A DNA stretch of 64,000 bases from Flavobacterium psychrophilum (GCA_945874225.1 CAMCFT010000010.1:1-64000); one strand, 5' to 3'. Positions 23,204-32,540 are shown, numbered from the stretch's first letter. Numbers and translations: made by a program. The notes: generated from the sequence alone by a model not told the origin.

Positions 23204-23587
23204 TTAATTAATTTGTAATTGGTATTGAGATAATTTAGTGACATCGCCTTCGTAAAAATAGAATTCGACAGTAATTCTATAACAAGAACTCCACAAATCG
23301 GGAGTTGATTTTTTTATTACTTTAACAATATTTGCTCCATTTGCTCTTGCTAACTTTCTTGCGCTTATTAAGTTTGTATTGAAATCACAATCTGTTGAAA
23401 ATCCACTGTCTCCAAATTTTGCTTCTCCAATTTTTTTTGCGTTCTCAGGAACTTTATTTTGAATATCCAGAAAGGCAACTTTATCTTCAATTGTTAAAGC
23501 TTTGTTTTGACTTGTAAAACTTGATTTAATATTCGCTCCGCAACTAATCAGTAAAAATGGTAAAATTGCAATAAATAATTTTTTCAT
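23204..23587 (-). CDS. Lipoprotein of unknown function
   Basis: A 127-residue protein with a lipobox (AILPFLLISCGAN). The mature part contains VAFLDIQNKVPENAKKIGE and ISARKLARANGANIVKVIK, with two further cysteines (TDCDF and SSCYRITV) that may form a disulfide. The pattern resembles small envelope-stress sensors such as RcsF-type or DUF4156 proteins, but this is only resemblance. It is first in a two-gene operon with the PEGA lipoprotein. Confidence 0.7.
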   Translation of the reverse strand: MKKLFIAILPFLLISCGANIKSSFTSQNKALTIEDKVAFLDIQNKVPENAKKIGEAKFGDSGFSTDCDFNTNLISARKLARANGANIVKVIKKSTPDLWSSCYRITVEFYFYEGDVTKLSQYQLQIN

Positions 23588-23772
23588 ATTCTCTCTTTTT
23601 TTTTAATTTCTCTCTTAATTAAAATTGTATTGACTAAATAACCCTTTCATTATATTTGTGTTTTTTTTATAACAGCTTACAAATCAATGACTTAATTTAA
23701 TTACAATTAATTTAGTCAAACGTAGGAATTTATTTTAAAAAAGCAAGATTATTTTTAAGATAATTACAAAAA

Positions 23773-23798
23773 AAGGATGTCTAAATCAAGACATCCTT
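23773..23798 (-). terminator. Terminator after the dipeptidyl-peptidase gene
   Basis: AAGGATGTCT/AGACATCCTT around a 6-nt loop, 29 bp after the minus-strand stop at 23827. Confidence 0.8.
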
Positions 23799-23826
23799 CT
23801 CTATAAATAAATAAATCAATTATTTC

Positions 23827-25860
23827 TTAGTTTTCCAAAGGCAAAAAACCATATGTTTTGGAATAGTTCAACATTTGTTCAGCAAAAGATTTTGGCTGTA
23901 TTACTTTTATCGAAATTATATTTCCTTTTGCATCTAATTTTGGAACCAAAACTGGATTTACAAAACCGCTGTAAGGCGCAGATGTAAATTGTTTGTTGCG
24001 TTCCAATACTTCTGCGTGTATTTTTTGATCTACTTTGACACCATAATTTTCGACCAAAGCTTTACCGGCTTCATAATCACCTTCAGATTTTATTCGTTGT
24101 ATTTCACGCAATAATTGCCCAAACAAATCGTGTAATTTGTCATAATCAGTAATATTGAAATAGGTTTTTCCGTTGCGAGTTAATTTTTCGATTACATTGT
24201 CTGCTTTTCCTTTTTCGAAAACCCAAGCACTTAAATACTGACGGTTTCTCATATGCGCTTCTTCAATATTTGCACCTGGTTCCAATCGAATTAATTGTGT
24301 CATCAATCCACCTCGAATGTAGCTATCATACGATTCCATTCCTAGTTTTTTCCAATCGTCAACCAAGCCAAGTTCTTGCAATTTTGGATTATAAACATAA
24401 TACAATCCTACTAAATCAGCTCTTCCTTCTTCAAGAGTCGAAGCATAACTTTTCAAGGTTTCTTTTGGAGTTCCCACACCAGGATTAATTTGTCCTGAAG
24501 CGTGACCAATAACTTCATGTAAAGCAGTATGCATTTTATCTCCCAATTCTGCGTATTTTTCAGCCAAAACGATTTCTTCAGGATCATTTGCAAATTCTTG
24601 CAATCTTCCTTTTCCACCCGCTTTTGAATACGCATCAATAATATTCCCTAAAGAAACTGATTTTGAACCATGTTCGGCACGAATCCAATCTGAGTTTGGA
24701 AGGTTTACACCAATAGGAGTTGCAGGAGAAGAATCTCCAGATTCACCGGCAACAACAACAGTTTTATAAGAAACACCAACTACATTTTTCTTTTTATTTT
24801 CTGGAAGCAACGGAGAATTATCTTCAAACCATTGGGCATTTTGAGAAATTACCTCCATTTTTTTAGACATATCAAAATCTTTAATTTGAACCATGCTTTC
24901 ATAAGAACCTCTGTATCCTAATGGATCATTGTATACTTCGATAAAGCTGTTGATATAGTCAATATTTCCATCAGTAGCTTGTGACCAGGCGATGTTGTAA
25001 TCATCCCAGGTTTTTAAACTTCCGGTTTTGTAATAACTAATAAGCAATCCTATAGCATCACCTTGTTTTTTGTTTTCAGCAACTGTTTTAGCTTTTTCCA
25101 GCCAATAAACGATTTTGTCAATCGCAGTACCATACATTCCTTTGCTTTTCCATACTTTTTCTTCTAATTGCCCTTTAGAATTACGAACTAATTTCGAATT
25201 TAAACCATAAGAATAAGGCCTTTTGGGATCTGGACTGGTTTTTTTAGCATAGAAATCTTCAACTTCTTTCGCTGAAATTCCTTTGTCATAAAAATTGATT
25301 GCAGAACCTTCTAATAAACCTTTTGATTCGTCAAGATTCACTTTTTTAGCATCGGCATCATTAAATAGAACAGCTACAATTGCAGGTGCTAAGTTTGTTT
25401 TTGTGGCTTTCATTAAACTAGTAAAGTAAGCTTCAGAAAAAGCCGGCTTGATTTTATCATTAGAATAATGATGGTGAATTCCATTGGCAAACCAAACTCT
25501 TTTTAGATAAATTTCATAGTTTTTCCAATCTTGGGAAGTTTTGTCTCCTTTGTAATTTACATAAATATTTTCAAGCGCTTTTCTGATTTTTAAATTGTTT
25601 TTATAATGCTGATCGAAAATAATATCACGACCAGAATAGCCAGCTTGAGTGAGGTAATACACTAATTTTTGTTCTTTTAGAGTTAGATTTTCCCAACCCG
25701 GAATTTGATATCGCAATACTTTTATGTCGGCAAATTGCTCGACAACGTAATCAAATGGAGCTTTTTCAATAGTTTGGGCATCAGAAACCTTTATTTGTGC
25801 GTTACAAATAAAAGAAAATCCAACTGTCATAAAAATACAGGCAATTTTAAGTAATTTCAT
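23827..25860 (-). CDS. Dipeptidyl-peptidase III (M49 metallopeptidase)
   Basis: A 677-residue protein with a signal peptide (MKLLKIACIFMTVGFSFICNAQ), so it is exported. The M49 zinc motif is HEVIGH (HExxGH, near residue 447), and the second zinc-ligand helix is LEEGRADLVGLYY (EExRAD, near 478). M49 enzymes remove dipeptides from the N-terminus of short peptides. The length is normal for the bacterial class, which is often secreted in Bacteroidetes. It is monocistronic, with a terminator behind it. Confidence 0.9.
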   Translation of the reverse strand: MKLLKIACIFMTVGFSFICNAQIKVSDAQTIEKAPFDYVVEQFADIKVLRYQIPGWENLTLKEQKLVYYLTQAGYSGRDIIFDQHYKNNLKIRKALENIYVNYKGDKTSQDWKNYEIYLKRVWFANGIHHHYSNDKIKPAFSEAYFTSLMKATKTNLAPAIVAVLFNDADAKKVNLDESKGLLEGSAINFYDKGISAKEVEDFYAKKTSPDPKRPYSYGLNSKLVRNSKGQLEEKVWKSKGMYGTAIDKIVYWLEKAKTVAENKKQGDAIGLLISYYKTGSLKTWDDYNIAWSQATDGNIDYINSFIEVYNDPLGYRGSYESMVQIKDFDMSKKMEVISQNAQWFEDNSPLLPENKKKNVVGVSYKTVVVAGESGDSSPATPIGVNLPNSDWIRAEHGSKSVSLGNIIDAYSKAGGKGRLQEFANDPEEIVLAEKYAELGDKMHTALHEVIGHASGQINPGVGTPKETLKSYASTLEEGRADLVGLYYVYNPKLQELGLVDDWKKLGMESYDSYIRGGLMTQLIRLEPGANIEEAHMRNRQYLSAWVFEKGKADNVIEKLTRNGKTYFNITDYDKLHDLFGQLLREIQRIKSEGDYEAGKALVENYGVKVDQKIHAEVLERNKQFTSAPYSGFVNPVLVPKLDAKGNIISIKVIQPKSFAEQMLNYSKTYGFLPLEN

Positions 25861-26161
25861 TATTAAAGATATTTAGTTATTATATAAATAATATTTCAAC
25901 AAATATATGTATTCTTTGAACATAGCACAAAAATTAACAATTATTTGGTTCTAGATTTACCAATACTCAGGTATAAATGAATATAATTATTCAATTATTT
26001 AGAATGCAACTTTCTGATATATTGTAATTTAAATTTAAATAATTATAACCATTATTATTAAATATATCAAAATTGTAAGAGAATAGTAATTTTATGCTTT
26101 TACATGAGTTAAACGTATTGATATAATTTCTAACTTTACAACAGAAATTAAACTGTTTATT
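25861..26161. other. AT-rich divergent intergenic region
   Basis: A 301-bp stretch between divergent genes. It is very AT-rich, and TAACTTTA near 26131 is only a near match to the -7 box. No gene, repeat or hairpin is evident. Confidence 0.5.
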
Positions 26162-27271
26162 ATGAGAATTTTAAAGTACCTCTTTCTTTTATTATTGCTT
26201 AGTTTAGTGGCATTATCCATTTTTGTTGCAACACAAAAAGGTAATTTTACTGTAGAAAGAAGTAAAATTATCAATTCACCAAAATCATCTGTATTTAATT
26301 ATGTCAATGATTTTAAAAATTGGAAAGATTGGAATTCATTGGCTACAGAAGATTCTCTTATAAACATAACTTATTCAAAAAATACCATTGGTAAAGGCAG
26401 TTCAAGTTCTTGGAATGGAAAACAAGGAGATGGTGATTTACAAACGATAAATATAAAAGAGAACGACAGCATTATTCAAACAATGAATTTTAATGGTAAT
26501 TTTGCTAATGTCTCTATGAGTTTTAAAGATACTTTGGGGAAAACGAAAGTATCCTGGAAAGCAAAAGGGAAAATGGGTTTCCTTTTTAAAGTACTAACAG
26601 CTTTTAATGGCGGAGCGGAGAAAATATTTGGTTCTGTGTTCGAAAAAAGTTTAATCAATTTAGACAAGAAATTGGATTATGAAATAAACACCTACTCGGT
26701 AAAAGTAAATGGTTTGGTGAACAACCCTGAAACTTTCTATCTGGCACAAACATTTACTAGCGAATTTTCAAAAGTTTCTAAAAATTCCGGAATCGTAATT
26801 TCTAAAATTACTACATTCTGTAAAAAAAACAATGTTACAATAAGCGGCAAACCTTTTGTCATTTATCATACGTATAATACTAGCAATGAATTAACTAAAA
26901 TGTCGGTATGTATTCCGATTAAAGATCCTATTTTCTTAATCGAAGGAAGCGATATTTCATCTGAGAAACTTCAATCGTACCAAGCCGTAAAAACAACCTT
27001 GACGGGCGATTATTCACACACCAAAAAGGCATTGGATAAAACACAGGAATATCTTCGGGCGAATTATCTTAGTGCAGATCCGGCAATTTCTCATATTGAA
27101 ATATATTCAATTGGCAAAAATGAAATAAATAATCCTTCAAAATGGATAACCGAAATTTATTACCCAATACGACCAAAAGCTGTGGCCAAACCAACAGTAA
27201 CAACACCTCAAACAACTGAAGAAATTGCCCCAAGACCTAAAATGGAAAAAGAAATTCCTTCTGAATTTTAA
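26162..27271 (+). CDS. SRPBCC/GyrI-like double-domain protein
   Basis: A 369-residue protein with one N-terminal transmembrane helix (ILKYLFLLLLLSLVALSIFV). An SRPBCC/START-like domain follows (ERSKIINSPKSSVFNYVNDF, KDWNSLA, MGFLFKVLTAFNGGAEKIFG), and then a GyrI-like effector-binding domain (about 190-335). The tail is rich in Pro and Thr. Such proteins bind small hydrophobic ligands, but no enzyme activity is predicted. It lies 62 bp upstream of the ECF sigma factor gene in the same direction, though a shared role is speculative. Confidence 0.75.
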   Translation: MRILKYLFLLLLLSLVALSIFVATQKGNFTVERSKIINSPKSSVFNYVNDFKNWKDWNSLATEDSLINITYSKNTIGKGSSSSWNGKQGDGDLQTINIKENDSIIQTMNFNGNFANVSMSFKDTLGKTKVSWKAKGKMGFLFKVLTAFNGGAEKIFGSVFEKSLINLDKKLDYEINTYSVKVNGLVNNPETFYLAQTFTSEFSKVSKNSGIVISKITTFCKKNNVTISGKPFVIYHTYNTSNELTKMSVCIPIKDPIFLIEGSDISSEKLQSYQAVKTTLTGDYSHTKKALDKTQEYLRANYLSADPAISHIEIYSIGKNEINNPSKWITEIYYPIRPKAVAKPTVTTPQTTEEIAPRPKMEKEIPSEF

Positions 27272-27333
27272 TATTTTTTAATTGTGATTAAACCTATTCG
27301 GTAAATTCCATTCTAAACTTATAAATTATAGCT

Positions 27334-27876
27334 TTGCAAGAAGAAAAGGAATTCATTCAGGAATTATTAAATCCCAAAACGCAAAATCAGGCGTTTGAAA
27401 AGCTCTTGAAAGAATATCGAAAACCCTTATATAATCACATAAGAAATATTGTTATTGATCACGATGATGCGGATGATGTATTGCAAAACACTTTCGTAAA
27501 AGTGTTCCAATATTTAAACAGATTTAAAGGGGAAAGCAAACTATTTTCATGGATGTATCGAATTGCCACTAACGAGGCTTTGACCTTTTTAAGTCAAAAA
27601 GCAAAAAAAAGCGGAATTTCATCTGAAACATTACAAAATAAATCTATCGATAATCTTATAGCTGATATATATTTTGATGGAAATGAAATTCAAATAAAAT
27701 TGCAAAAAGCAATTGTATTATTACCCCAAAAACAACAATTAATCTTTAAAATGAAATATTTTGAAGAATTGAAATACGAAGAAATATCAGAGATTTTGGG
27801 AACATCAGTAGGAGCCTTAAAAGCATCTTATCATCACGCTGTAAAAAAAATAGAAGCCTTTGTCACTTCAAATTAA
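27334..27876 (+). CDS. ECF-type RNA polymerase sigma factor
   Basis: A 180-residue sigma-70 family protein of the ECF group. Region 2 includes HDDADDVLQNTFVKVFQYL and FSWMYRIATNEALTFL. Region 4 carries QQLIFKMKYFEELKYEEISEILGTSVGALKASYHHAVKKIEAF, with the helix-turn-helix. No ATG is available upstream before a stop, so TTG at 27334 is the probable start. That TTG is also the last three bases of a TAGCTTTG promoter-like box, which is awkward for a real promoter. The next two genes encode likely anti-sigma and Spy-like partners. Confidence 0.85.
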   Translation: MQEEKEFIQELLNPKTQNQAFEKLLKEYRKPLYNHIRNIVIDHDDADDVLQNTFVKVFQYLNRFKGESKLFSWMYRIATNEALTFLSQKAKKSGISSETLQNKSIDNLIADIYFDGNEIQIKLQKAIVLLPQKQQLIFKMKYFEELKYEEISEILGTSVGALKASYHHAVKKIEAFVTSN

Positions 27877-27909
27877 ACCTTATGACATCAACTAAGTCTA
27901 ATAAATAAT

Positions 27910-28323
27910 ATGAAAACATTTAAACTAGAAAACGAACCAAAAATTAAAACTGGGTTTACCACTCCAGAGAATTACTTTGAGGATTTTTCCGCAAAAATGA
28001 TGCAACAATTACCCAGAAAAGAGCCAAAGATAATTTCGCTTTTGGCCAGGAGAAAAACTTGGTTATATACCGCAGCTGCTGTTATGGTTCTGGCATTGAC
28101 TGTTCCTGTTTACAATTATTTTTACAGTAATTTGCCAGAAATTGATGATGTAACACTAGAAAATTATATCACCTATCATTCTACAGTTTCTGATGAGGAT
28201 TTAGTTAATCTTCTTGATGAAAAAGACATTCAAAAAATGAGCGTTGACTTCAACATCGAAGATAAAACTATTGAAAACGAACTTATAACAAACAACAACT
28301 TAGAACAATACTTATTAAATTAA
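27910..28323 (+). CDS. Putative anti-sigma factor, single-pass membrane protein
   Basis: A 137-residue protein, 33 bp after the sigma gene. The N-terminus has KTGFTTPENYFEDFSAKM, a motif common in flavobacterial anti-sigma-type proteins. One transmembrane helix lies at about 57-74 (WLYTAAAVMVLALTVPVYNYF), and the acidic C-terminal region (DDVTLENYITYH, IEDKTIENEL) would be periplasmic. No zinc-binding HxxxCxxC is present, so it is not the ZAS type. Its function is inferred from position and topology. Confidence 0.65.
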   Translation: MKTFKLENEPKIKTGFTTPENYFEDFSAKMMQQLPRKEPKIISLLARRKTWLYTAAAVMVLALTVPVYNYFYSNLPEIDDVTLENYITYHSTVSDEDLVNLLDEKDIQKMSVDFNIEDKTIENELITNNNLEQYLLN

Positions 28324-28329
28324 TAAAAA

Positions 28330-28782
28330 ATGAAAATAAAAAAACTACTACTGATTATAATACTGTTACTTTCTATTCATTCTTTTGCACAACCAACAAT
28401 GGGAGAGAAGAAAGAGCAAATCAAAGCGTTAAAAGTGGGTTTTATCACAAATGAATTATCATTGACACCAGATGAAGCTGCTAAATTTTGGCCAATTTAT
28501 AATGCTTTTGATGACAAACAGTTTGAATTGAGACATCAAAAAATGAGAGCATTTAAGAATAGAATGGATGGTGATTTAGACAAAATGAGCGATAAAGAAG
28601 CTTCTGCCCTGCTTGCTCAAATGGAAAGTAATGAAGATGAATTATGCCAAAGCAGAAAAAAATTTATTGCCAGCCTAAAAGGAGTTTTACCCCCAATAAA
28701 AATTATAAAATTGAAAAAGGCCGAAGATGATTTTAACAGAAAATTGCTTCAACAATATCGAGGCAAAGGTCCAAGAAGATAG
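28330..28782 (+). CDS. Spy-like periplasmic sensor of ECF-type sigma factor
   Basis: A 150-residue protein, 6 bp after the anti-sigma gene. The signal peptide ends at SFAQ. The mature part is all-helical, with FITNELSLTPDEAAKFWPIY, an LTxxQ-like motif as in Spy/CpxP, and a basic C-terminus (YRGKGPRR). NCBI-style annotation in this group calls such proteins sensor of ECF-type sigma factor. It closes a three-gene operon and probably senses envelope damage in the periplasm. Confidence 0.75.
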   Translation: MKIKKLLLIIILLLSIHSFAQPTMGEKKEQIKALKVGFITNELSLTPDEAAKFWPIYNAFDDKQFELRHQKMRAFKNRMDGDLDKMSDKEASALLAQMESNEDELCQSRKKFIASLKGVLPPIKIIKLKKAEDDFNRKLLQQYRGKGPRR

Positions 28783-28960
28783 TTTCCTAGTTGTTCCCAA
28801 TTCAACTACAAACCAAGAAATAGTTAAATCTGTTTCTTGGTTTTTTTATTAAAAATAATCCAAATCATTATATTTTTATAATTTTAAATAAGACACAAAT
28901 ACCTGTTTTAAAGATACTTATAAATTAATTTAAACATTACCTTATACCCATTTAATTTAT

Positions 28961-28975
28961 TGGCACAATAATTGG
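28961..28975 (+). promoter_or_regulatory. Possible sigma-54 (-24/-12) promoter
   Basis: TGGCAC, a 5-nt gap, then TTGG. This matches the RpoN consensus TGGCAC-N5-TTGC except for the last base, with spacing exactly as required. It lies 35 bp before the ATG at 29010. I saw no other intergenic TGGCAC of this form in the window. Confidence 0.4.
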
Positions 28976-29009
28976 ATAATTGAAATCAAATAACTTAATA
29001 TTATTAATT

Positions 29010-30245
29010 ATGAAAACTCAACTACTAATATTGGCCCTAATAACTTCAGTATTTGCAACACAAATACAAGGGCAAAATAGAACGACCGTAAATGCATTAA
29101 ATTCTGAAATCAGCGATAATTTAGATTTAAGAGTTGTTGCTTCAATATTTGGAGATTCGAGAAATCTTCATGATTTTGAAAGACGATTAAATGATCCAAA
29201 ATTACAAATATCAAATTTAGATTTGAATAATGATAATCAGGTAGATTATTTACGCGTAATAGAATCCGTGGAGAATCGTACACACGTAATCATCATACAA
29301 TCTGTACTTAATCGTGATTTATATCAAGATGTAGCCACCATAGAAGTAGAAAAAGATTGGGGAAATGATGTTCATATACAAGTCGTAGGAAACACTTATA
29401 TGTATGGTCAGAATTATATTTACGAACCTGAATATTATTACACACCGCTAATTTATGCCTCATTTTGGATGTCAAATTATCGTCCGTATTATTCCGCTTG
29501 GTCTTGGAATTATTATCCAAGTTTTTATTACACCTGGAATCCATTCCCTGTTTTTAGATACCGATATAATGTAAATAATTGTCTAAATACCTATTATAGT
29601 TATAACAATTACAATTATGTAAACCATAGAAGAAGCAGTTATGCTGTAAATATTTACAATTCTAGACGTTCTAATGGTTATGAAAGACAACATCCGGAAA
29701 ACTCATTTTCAAGAAGAAATTCTCAGGTTAACAATCGTCACGAATTAGACCAAATTAGAAATACAAGAAATGTTGGTTATTCTCAAAACAGAACTGAATC
29801 TCCAAGAGCATCAACTCCACAAAGAAACGATTCACAAAGAAATTATTCTCAACAAAGAACTGAAACTCCAAGAGCATCGGCTCCGCAAAGAACCGAAACA
29901 CAAAGAAATTATTCTCAACAAAGAACTGAAACTCCAAGAGCATCGGCTCCGCAAAGAACAGAATCACAAAGAGATTATTCTCAAAACAGAACTGAATCTC
30001 AAAGAGTATCAGCTCCACAAAGAACTGAATCACAAAGAGATTACTCTCAAAATAGAACTGAATCTCCAAGAGCATCAGCTCCGCAAAGAACTGAATCACA
30101 AAGAGATTATTCTCAAAACAGAACCGAATCTCCAAGAGCATCAGCTCCGCAAAGAACTGAATCTCCAAGAGAAAATACTCAATCTAGAAATTCATCCTCA
30201 GAAGATAATAATTCTTCTTCAAGGGGCAACAATAGAAGATCATAA
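29010..30245 (+). CDS. Secreted Tyr/Arg-rich protein with 22-residue tandem repeats
   Basis: A 411-residue protein taken from the ATG at 29010, where a signal peptide starts (MKTQLLILALITSVFATQIQG). A TTG at 28980 is unlikely. Residues up to about 140 form a conserved-looking domain (DLRVVASIFGDSRNLHDFERRL, DLNNDNQVDYLRVIE). A Tyr-rich section follows (NYRPYYSAWSWNYYPSFYY). From 29778 to about 30173 six perfect-length repeats of 22 residues, YSQNRTESPRASAPQRTESQ type, give a basic, disordered tail. It is probably periplasmic or cell-surface, function unknown. A possible sigma-54 promoter precedes it and a terminator follows. Confidence 0.75.
   Translation: MKTQLLILALITSVFATQIQGQNRTTVNALNSEISDNLDLRVVASIFGDSRNLHDFERRLNDPKLQISNLDLNNDNQVDYLRVIESVENRTHVIIIQSVLNRDLYQDVATIEVEKDWGNDVHIQVVGNTYMYGQNYIYEPEYYYTPLIYASFWMSNYRPYYSAWSWNYYPSFYYTWNPFPVFRYRYNVNNCLNTYYSYNNYNYVNHRRSSYAVNIYNSRRSNGYERQHPENSFSRRNSQVNNRHELDQIRNTRNVGYSQNRTESPRASTPQRNDSQRNYSQQRTETPRASAPQRTETQRNYSQQRTETPRASAPQRTESQRDYSQNRTESQRVSAPQRTESQRDYSQNRTESPRASAPQRTESQRDYSQNRTESPRASAPQRTESPRENTQSRNSSSEDNNSSSRGNNRRS
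29778..30173 (+). repeat. Six tandem 66-bp units coding for 22-residue repeats
   Basis: Each unit begins TATTCTCAA and encodes YSQ(N/Q)RTE(S/T)PRASAPQRTE(S/T)QR(D/N). The period of 66 is a multiple of three, so the frame is kept and the alternative frames also stay open. Units differ by a few substitutions. Confidence 0.9.
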
Positions 30246-30266
30246 TACTTTAAAAAAAACAATATG

Positions 30267-30298
30267 AAAACACGGTTCAATCAACCGTGTTTTTTTTA
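30267..30298 (+). terminator. Terminator after the repeat protein
   Basis: AAAACACGGTT/AACCGTGTTTT with a 5-nt loop and a T-run, 21 bp after the stop. Confidence 0.85.
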
Positions 30299-30340
30299 TA
30301 TTTATTTTTATATATCAATCAATAATATATTTAAAAACAG

Positions 30341-30348
30341 TAGATTTG
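30341..30348 (+). promoter_or_regulatory. TAnnTTTG -7 box for kup
   Basis: TAGATTTG, 24 bp before the kup ATG. Confidence 0.5.
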
Positions 30349-30372
30349 TCAAGTTTTTTTATATAAATATAT

Positions 30373-32334
30373 ATGAATATTTCGCATAAGGACTTACACA
30401 GTAAGTTAACATTAGGAGGTTTATTAATTTCATTAGGAATAATTTATGGTGATATTGGAACATCACCATTATATGTAATGAAAGCCATAATTGGTTCGCA
30501 TGTTATAAATGCAGACATAGTTTTAGGTGGTATTTCTGCCGTTTTTTGGACACTTACCTTGCAGACTACTATAAAATATGTTCTTATCACCTTAAGTGCT
30601 GATAATCATGGTGAAGGGGGAATTTTTGCCTTATATGCATTAGTCAAAAAGACTAAAATACAATGGTTAATTATTCCAGCTATTATTGGAGGAAGCGCCT
30701 TGCTTGCCGATGGAATCATTACTCCACCCATCTCTGTTTCATCAGCTGTTGAGGGAATCAAAACATTTTATCCACAAATAAATACAGTTCCCATCGTCAT
30801 CGGTATTTTATTTGTACTATTTACCATTCAGCAATTTGGTTCTAAATTAGTAGGCCGTTTTTTTGCTCCAATGATGCTTATTTGGTTTGGTATGCTTGGT
30901 GTTTTGGGTATACTTCAAATAGTAAAACATCCTGAAGTTTTAAAAGCCTTTAATCCTTATTATGCTTATAATTTATTGTCTATTCATCCAGAAGGTTTTT
31001 ATGTTTTGGGCTTTGTTTTCCTATGTACTACCGGAGCTGAAGCATTATATTCGGATATGGGACATTGTGGACGAAAAAACATCAGAATCAGTTGGATTTT
31101 TGTAAAAACTACATTAGTACTAAACTACTTTGGACAAGGTGCTTATTTAATTCACCATGAAGGACTTACCTTGGTTGGTTTAGGAGGAGAAAATGGAAAT
31201 CCATTCTATTTAATAATGGCAGATTGGTTTCAACCTTTTGGAATCATAGTGGCTACACTTGCAGCAGTAATCGCTTCGCAAGCACTCATAAGTGGTTCAT
31301 TTACATTGATAAATGAAGCAATGCGATTGAATTTTTGGCCAAAAGTAAAAATAAAATATCCTTCAGAGTTAAAAGGACAATTGTATATTCCTTCTATAAA
31401 CTGGCTGTTGTTTTTTGGGTGTGTTGGCGTTGTATTACACTTTGAAAAATCAAGCAATATGGAACACGCTTATGGATTAGCCATTATATTGTGTATGATA
31501 ATGACTACTATATTACTCAATTATTTTATGATATTAAAAAGAGTAAAAGTGTATTTTATGGTGCCAATAATAACTATATATTTAACAATAGAATTTGGTT
31601 TCTTTACTGCTAATATTACAAAATTTGCCGAAGGAGGCTATGTTACATTAATGATTGCTTTTGTGCTTATTTCTATTATGACAATTTGGTATTTTGCTAA
31701 GAAAATTAACAAGAGCTACACTCAAATTGTAAAATTAGACGATTATAAAAAAGTATTAGTAGAATTAAGTGATGACTTATCAATACCAAAATACGCCACC
31801 CATTTAATTTATATGACAAATGCTGGTAGAATTGATGATATTGAGGAAAAAGTAATGTATTCTATTTTACGAAAAAGACCAAAAAGAGCTGATATCTATT
31901 GGTTTGTTCATGTTAATATTTTGAATATACCTTATAAAACCGAATATAAAGTTTCAGAAATTGCTAAAGACACCATATTCAGAGTCGATTTTAATTTAGG
32001 ATTTAGAGAGCCTACAAAAATAAATCTGATGTTTAAAGAAGTAATTACTGATATGGTAAAGAAAGGTGAAGTAGATGTAACTAGTAGATATGAATCTTTA
32101 AATAAAAATAATATTATAGGCGATTTCAAATTTGTCTTATCTGAAAAATATTTATCAAATGATAGCGATTTGACTTTCTTCGAAAAAATAATTATGAATT
32201 CTTATTTCTTTATCAAGAAATTAAGTTTGTCTGAAGAAAGCGCCTTTGGTTTAGATAGTAGTTCTGTAAAAGTAGAGAAATTCCCAATGGTACTTCATGC
32301 TCCAGAAAACATTGGTTTAACCAGAATTCAATAA
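30373..32334 (+). CDS. kup: Kup-type potassium uptake transporter
   Basis: A 653-residue multi-pass inner membrane protein, the usual Kup/HAK/KT length. The start of the family is plain: LGGLLISLGIIYGDIGTSPLYVMKA. HGEGGIFALYALVKK, GGSALLADGIITPPISVSSA, LCTTGAEALYSDMGHCGRK and the cytoplasmic C-terminal domain also match. It probably imports potassium with protons. It is monocistronic, with its own promoter box and a terminator. Confidence 0.93.
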   Translation: MNISHKDLHSKLTLGGLLISLGIIYGDIGTSPLYVMKAIIGSHVINADIVLGGISAVFWTLTLQTTIKYVLITLSADNHGEGGIFALYALVKKTKIQWLIIPAIIGGSALLADGIITPPISVSSAVEGIKTFYPQINTVPIVIGILFVLFTIQQFGSKLVGRFFAPMMLIWFGMLGVLGILQIVKHPEVLKAFNPYYAYNLLSIHPEGFYVLGFVFLCTTGAEALYSDMGHCGRKNIRISWIFVKTTLVLNYFGQGAYLIHHEGLTLVGLGGENGNPFYLIMADWFQPFGIIVATLAAVIASQALISGSFTLINEAMRLNFWPKVKIKYPSELKGQLYIPSINWLLFFGCVGVVLHFEKSSNMEHAYGLAIILCMIMTTILLNYFMILKRVKVYFMVPIITIYLTIEFGFFTANITKFAEGGYVTLMIAFVLISIMTIWYFAKKINKSYTQIVKLDDYKKVLVELSDDLSIPKYATHLIYMTNAGRIDDIEEKVMYSILRKRPKRADIYWFVHVNILNIPYKTEYKVSEIAKDTIFRVDFNLGFREPTKINLMFKEVITDMVKKGEVDVTSRYESLNKNNIIGDFKFVLSEKYLSNDSDLTFFEKIIMNSYFFIKKLSLSEESAFGLDSSSVKVEKFPMVLHAPENIGLTRIQ

Positions 32335-32356
32335 AATTTATTTTATAATAAATACT

Positions 32357-32391
32357 AAAAAAACACTGTCTCAAAACAGTGTTTTTTTTGT
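32357..32391 (+). terminator. Terminator after kup
   Basis: AAAAAAACACTGT/ACAGTGTTTTTTT, a long perfect stem 22 bp after the kup stop. Confidence 0.85.
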
Positions 32392-32473
32392 GGAAAACAC
32401 TTTCAATACAACAAAAACTAAAATTAATTTCAATGACAAAAGTCAATAATTTCAGCAAAATATTCCATCAAAC

Positions 32474-32510
32474 CAAATCTGAAATCTGAAATCTAAAATC
32501 TTCAATCTAA
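32474..32510. repeat. AATCTGAAATCT-type tandem repeat
   Basis: Direct copies of the 9-bp word CTGAAATCT with decayed neighbours (TCTAAAATC, TTCAATCT), placed just before the promoter box of the next gene. Related words occur at 38145-38184 and 63012-63105. Confidence 0.75.
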
Positions 32511-32515
32511 AATAG

Positions 32516-32523
32516 TACCTTTG
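32516..32523 (+). promoter_or_regulatory. TAnnTTTG -7 box for the RsmB-like gene
   Basis: TACCTTTG, 17 bp before the ATG at 32541, directly after the CTGAAATCT repeat. Confidence 0.55.
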
Positions 32524-32540
32524 CACCTCAAATATTTAAA

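Noticed and set aside
29755..30267. Long open frames on the other two frames of the 66-bp repeat (137 residues minus, 165 residues plus).
   Set aside because: They stay open only because the repeat period is divisible by three. Their sequences are plain repeats without start context or family resemblance.
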